From assembly GCA_021404985.1 (NCBI GenBank), contig QWHP01000084.1:1-9158 (forward strand): a DNA stretch of 9,158 bases, written 5' to 3'. Positions 5,407 through 9,158 of this stretch are shown in pieces. Position 1 is the first letter of the stretch. Every line of letters starts with the position of its first letter. The position numbers and the translations under genes are program-made. This stretch comes from Actinobacteria bacterium ATB1 (lineage in GTDB: Bacteria; Actinomycetota; Acidimicrobiia; UBA2766). Under the pieces are notes generated by a model that was not told where the DNA came from, searched no databases, and saw nothing but the letters and a program-made list of their open reading frames with translations.

Positions 5407-8400
5407 TCAGGGGGTGAAACCCTTGGGGGTCCTCGCCCAGCCGGCCGCTCGCAGCACGCGCACGACGTCCTTGCGCGAGGTGATCGGGTCGGAAGCCCAG
5501 TGGTCGACGCGTGGCCGTCTGCGTACCATCGGCTTCTCGGAGAGCTTCGCTCGCAACGAACCGAGGGCGGCTTCGAAGGCTGCCGTTGGACGATCCGAGA
5601 GCGGGACGACCCGAGAGCCTTCGTAGGAGAGGACGGGTGCCCCGTTCTCCAGGACGACAAGGGCACCGGACGACCTGCGGACGCCGTGGGCGTCGAGGAG
5701 CGATCCCCACGGGTTCGCCGGGTCCGCCGAGGCCAGGCACACCGGGGTCGCGCCCGCGTCCGGCTCCCTCCTCAGGTCCTCGATCGCCCAGACGGCGGCA
5801 TACTGCAGCCCGCTCAGCCCCTCGACGAAGTAGCCGCGCCGGACGTCGCCGAGTATCTCCGCCCGGTCCAGCGATCCCGCCACATCGGACCAGGGTACCG
5901 ACCACGCCTCGCTAGCCCAGACCTCTCGTGATACGACCCCGTACCTGTCGAGCAGCAGGTCGGCGACAGCATCGGCGGCAGCGCGGTCGGGATGCTCGGG
6001 GATGTCGCCTCGTCGCACTGCCGACCAGCGTCCCTCCCCCCCTGCCGCCCAAACCCGCGAGGCCGCTGCGCCCCTCCCGCGCCGTCGGACCGGGGCCCCC
6101 TGTGAGCCTCCGGGGGACCCACCGTGGCGGAGTGGCGCGAAAGAGTCGTTCGACACGACCCCTCGGGATGCCAGCCAGATGAGTTCCTCCCGCACCTTCG
6201 CCGGGGCCAGCCCCAGGCGCTCTGCGATCTCGTCCGTCCGCCAGCCACCCCCGGCCCCGAGGAGGCCGACGATCGCTTCCGCCTCGGGACTTGCATCGGC
6301 AGCGTCTCCCTGGATCGCCGGCCAACCCGCCCGGTCCGGTCGCACGAAGACGATCCGTCTCGCGTCGAGCATGAGCCACGCCCATCGGCCGGTCGCGAGC
6401 GCGGCATCGAGCATAGAGGGATGCCAGTCACGCATCCGGCTCGGCAGGATGTCGGTCTCCACCAGGGACACGTACATCGGGACGCCCTCCAGCATGGCCA
6501 GGACGCGGTCCAGCCCCTCGGGCCCGGAGGGACGCGTATCGCCGCTCCCCATCTGGTGTCGCAGGAGATGCCGCGCCAGGGCCGCACCGTCGACGGGACG
6601 CGTTCGGCGTCTCGCCAGGGCGAGGCTGCGTTGGTGCATGCGCTGGAGCGTCATCGCCCCGACCCACTCCTCGCCGACCGTCCCGCCCCCGTCCTCTCCG
6701 GACGGGAGGAACTCACCGTGAACCACGAGGCCCGACTCTGCGAGTCGCTCGAGACAGGACCTGACCGAGGACGCGTCCCAGCCGTACCGCTCCGCCAGCC
6801 AGCGGACCGTCACGATGCCACGCCCGAGCACCACGCGGCGCAACCAGGACTCGACCGCCTCCACGTCGCCGGTGCCCGACCGGCCGGCAGCTCCACCCCC
6901 CAGAGGCCTGAGCGCCGCCACGTAAGCATCGGCGTCATCCGCGGCGACCCACCTCCCGCCCACCTCCCGGACCCTTCTGCCGAGCGCGTCGAGGACCTCG
7001 CCGAGGTCGACACCGTCCTCGCATCTCGCCCGGAGCTCCTCGGTGGACAGATCCCCGAAACGTCGCATCAGGTCGTGGACTGCCTCTGCATCCCCCGCCT
7101 TCCAGCCCGGGGCGGTGCGCTCGGTCTGGGACGTCACTTCGGCGACCGCTTCCGGGTCGAGGAGCTTGCGCATCTGGTCTCCGCCGAGGAGCGAGGTGAG
7201 CATCTCCCTATTCAGGCTGAGCGTCGCGGCTCGCGCCTCGGCGGCAGGGACGTCTCCCTGGTAGAGGTAGCTGGACACGAACCGCCAGAGGATCCCGGAC
7301 GTGAAGGGGGACGGGACGTCTTGGGTGACGTAGGAGACAGTGACGTCACCGCGCTCGATTTCGCGCAAGAGGGACTCGAGGTGCCCGATGTCGAGCTCGT
7401 CCTCGAGGCATTGCCTGTAGGTCTCGAGGACGATCGGGAAGTCGGGATCGCGGCCGACGAGCGTCATGAGGTCTGCGGCGCGGAGGCGCTGAAGCCAGAG
7501 TGGGGTCCGGCGCCCGGGCCTGTTGCGGGGCAGGAGGAAGGAGCGTTGGGCGTTCTCCCGGAACCGTGACGCGAAGAGCGCCGTGTCGGAGAGGTTGGAC
7601 GTGACGAGTTCCCTGACTCGATCCGAGGTGACCAGACGCAGGAGATCCGCTGGTGGGTTCGTGTCCAGAGCGGGGAACCGCATCAGGATGCCGTCGTCGT
7701 GGGGCACCCACTCGAGATCCAGGCCGTGACGTTCCCGGAGCCGTGCGACCAGAGCCATTCCCCAGGCGAGGTTGAGCCTGTATCCGAACACTGAATGGAC
7801 AGCGATCCGCCAGTCCCCCACTTCGTCCGTGAACGCCTCGACGACGACGTGCCGGTCGGTGGGCAAGCCCGCCGTGTCGCGCTGGCGGGAGACGGCATCG
7901 AGAAGAGCTGACGCAGCACCTGGCTCGAGACAGCACTCGGCTGCGAGCTCCTCGGCGAGCGGCGTCATGTCCCCGCCAGAACCGGCGAGCCCTCGTCCGA
8001 TGTCCCCGAGCAGCCGGCCCACGGCGACCCCAAGCGTCCAGGGCCGACCGAGTCCCTCACCCCGCCAGAAGGGCATGCGCGGCACCGCGCCCGGCGCCTC
8101 GCCCACAACGACCCTGTCGCGGCCGATCTCGAGGATGCGCCAGAGCGACGACCCGAGGGCGAACACGTCCCCGCGCTTGGACTCGAAGACGAACTCCTCG
8201 TCGAGCTCCCCGAGGCGGACGTCCGAACCGGCGAGATAGACCGGATAGAGGCCCCGGTCCGGGATGGTCCCCCCCGACTGGACGGCCACCTGCGAGGACC
8301 CCGGCCTCGTGCGCAGCTCCCGGGACTCGCGGTCCCAGGCAAGCCGGGGCTTGCCCGCGACCAGATCCGGGTCCTTCGTGTCCCCGCAGAGCATCGAGAC

Positions 8401-9158
8401 GACGGCGTCGAAGGCGGACCGGGGCAGGTCGCGGTACGGGTAGGCCTTCCGGAAGGCTGCGAAGAGATCGTCGACGTCCCAGTCCCGCGCCGACACCTCG
8501 GCGACGATCTGCTGGGCTAGGACGTCCAGGCAGTTCCGTGGCGGCTGGATCGCCTCGATCCGGCCTCCCCTCATCTCGCGGGCCACGGCCGCAGCCTCGA
8601 CCAGGTCGACACGGTGAATCGGGTAGATGTGGCCGACGCTCGTCGCGTCCACGAGGTGCCCGGACCGCCCGACACGCTGTAGACCCCGGGAGACCGAGTG
8701 GGGCGACTCGATCTGGCAGACGAGGTCGACGGCGCCCATGTCGATCCCGAGCTCGAGAGTCCCGGTGGCGACGAGGCAGGGCAGCCGGCCGGCTTTGAGG
8801 GCCTCCTCGAGGTGTGCTCGAACCTCGTGCGCGACACTCCCGTGGTGTGCGGCTGCAAAGGCCGTCTGAGCATCCGGTTCGTCGACGTCGGCCCAGCGCG
8901 CCCCGACCCTCTCGTTGAGGCGGCCGACGACCTGTTCGGCGGTCCGCCTGTTGTTAACGAACACCAACGTCGAGGCGTGCGACCGGATGTCGGCGAGGAG
9001 ACGGTCCGTGACCACATCCCAGACCGTGGGCGCATCGGCGACGGAGGGCACATCGGACACACCGGCCTCGTCACCATCCCGAGCCGGATCTCCCCCGGAA
9101 CCGGACGGACTCGATGCGACCGGGACGTCCATGACACGCAGGTGCATGCTGCGTCTTC
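5407..9158 (-). CDS. lhr: Lhr-type superfamily 2 DNA helicase, 5'-truncated by the window
   Basis: This is the RecA2 and C-terminal part of a large ATP-dependent 3'-5' helicase linked to DNA repair in actinobacteria. The frame is open to the window edge, so Met at 9147 is internal, and the first ATPase lobe (Walker A, DEAD/DEVH box) lies outside. Numbering from that Met: motif IV-like TLVFVNNRR (60-68), motif V VATGTLELGIDMG (126-138), motif VI QRVGRSGH (157-164, with arginine fingers). Then come the Lhr-specific winged-helix and beta-barrel region with GGTIPDRGLYPVYL (292-305) and FWRGEGLGRPW (360-370). A long C-terminal domain ends in GWARTPKGFTP; about 1250 residues are visible, in line with a full-length protein near 1500. 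A Ser/Gly/Asp-rich linker (about 11-40) precedes RecA2. No DNA glycosylase gene, the frequent neighbour in mycobacteria, is seen downstream. Confidence 0.95.
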   Translation of the reverse strand, partial: RRSMHLRVMDVPVASSPSGSGGDPARDGDEAGVSDVPSVADAPTVWDVVTDRLLADIRSHASTLVFVNNRRTAEQVVGRLNERVGARWADVDEPDAQTAFAAAHHGSVAHEVRAHLEEALKAGRLPCLVATGTLELGIDMGAVDLVCQIESPHSVSRGLQRVGRSGHLVDATSVGHIYPIHRVDLVEAAAVAREMRGGRIEAIQPPRNCLDVLAQQIVAEVSARDWDVDDLFAAFRKAYPYRDLPRSAFDAVVSMLCGDTKDPDLVAGKPRLAWDRESRELRTRPGSSQVAVQSGGTIPDRGLYPVYLAGSDVRLGELDEEFVFESKRGDVFALGSSLWRILEIGRDRVVVGEAPGAVPRMPFWRGEGLGRPWTLGVAVGRLLGDIGRGLAGSGGDMTPLAEELAAECCLEPGAASALLDAVSRQRDTAGLPTDRHVVVEAFTDEVGDWRIAVHSVFGYRLNLAWGMALVARLRERHGLDLEWVPHDDGILMRFPALDTNPPADLLRLVTSDRVRELVTSNLSDTALFASRFRENAQRSFLLPRNRPGRRTPLWLQRLRAADLMTLVGRDPDFPIVLETYRQCLEDELDIGHLESLLREIERGDVTVSYVTQDVPSPFTSGILWRFVSSYLYQGDVPAAEARAATLSLNREMLTSLLGGDQMRKLLDPEAVAEVTSQTERTAPGWKAGDAEAVHDLMRRFGDLSTEELRARCEDGVDLGEVLDALGRRVREVGGRWVAADDADAYVAALRPLGGGAAGRSGTGDVEAVESWLRRVVLGRGIVTVRWLAERYGWDASSVRSCLERLAESGLVVHGEFLPSGEDGGGTVGEEWVGAMTLQRMHQRSLALARRRTRPVDGAALARHLLRHQMGSGDTRPSGPEGLDRVLAMLEGVPMYVSLVETDILPSRMRDWHPSMLDAALATGRWAWLMLDARRIVFVRPDRAGWPAIQGDAADASPEAEAIVGLLGAGGGWRTDEIAERLGLAPAKVREELIWLASRGVVSNDSFAPLRHGGSPGGSQGAPVRRRGRGAAASRVWAAGGEGRWSAVRRGDIPEHPDRAAADAVADLLLDRYGVVSREVWASEAWSVPWSDVAGSLDRAEILGDVRRGYFVEGLSGLQYAAVWAIEDLRREPDAGATPVCLASADPANPWGSLLDAHGVRRSSGALVVLENGAPVLSYEGSRVVPLSDRPTAAFEAALGSLRAKLSEKPMVRRRPRVDHWASDPITSRKDVVRVLRAAGWARTPKGFTP

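Noticed and set aside
6124..7569. 481-codon open frame on the + strand opposite lhr
   Set aside because: It is antisense to a clear Lhr coding frame. Its composition is Arg/Pro/Glu-rich shadow sequence with no recognisable motif; high GC makes such frames common.
9145..9147. Met at 9147 as the start of the Lhr protein
   Set aside because: The frame stays open to the window edge, and the essential first helicase lobe would be missing. It is an internal Met of a truncated gene.

Overview
The window is high-GC and densely coded. It looks like an actinobacterial chromosome segment, possibly from an uncultured Acidimicrobiia-like lineage. That assignment is inference from GC-rich third codon positions, a full-size Lhr helicase, a mycobacterial-style zinc alcohol dehydrogenase, and two genes that appear to start at the very 5' end of their transcripts. 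I see no tRNA, rRNA, CRISPR array, transposase or integrase.

Left part (1-2573, + strand): the tail of an ABC export operon. It holds the C-terminal part of one FtsX/MacB-like permease, a complete second permease of the same family, and their ATPase. Stop/start overlaps tie the genes together (TGATG at 645-649; GTG at 1782 overlapping the previous stop by 8 nt). The likely product is a heterodimeric FtsX-type exporter or mechanotransmission complex of unknown substrate. A 159-nt gap follows, with a 12-bp sequence repeated three times in tandem.

Middle (2733-4503, + strand): a zinc-dependent, NAD-type medium-chain alcohol dehydrogenase with both zinc sites intact, then a strong GC hairpin, then a 43-nt palindrome-ended repeat, then a small SRPBCC-fold protein whose GTG start lies 6 nt after a TAGGCT -10 element.

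Right part (4561-9158, - strand): reading leftwards, a large 5'-truncated lhr helicase gene, the second copy of the 43-nt repeat, a near-consensus promoter (TTGACA-17-TATAGT) overlaid with ATGT/ACAT half-sites, a PadR-family regulator starting 6 nt after the -10 box, and a translationally coupled 85-residue His/Arg-rich small protein of unknown function. The promoter layout suggests an autoregulated PadR plus small-protein pair.

The most unusual items are the two near-identical intergenic repeats (40 of 43 positions identical, 8-bp or 7-bp inverted ends, conserved 27-nt interior), and the PadR/small-protein unit with its overlapping promoter-operator and leaderless start. No intergenic stretch exceeds 300 bases. 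The 57-nt gap between the convergent genes at 4504-4560 shows only a weak 4-bp inverted match and no clear terminator.
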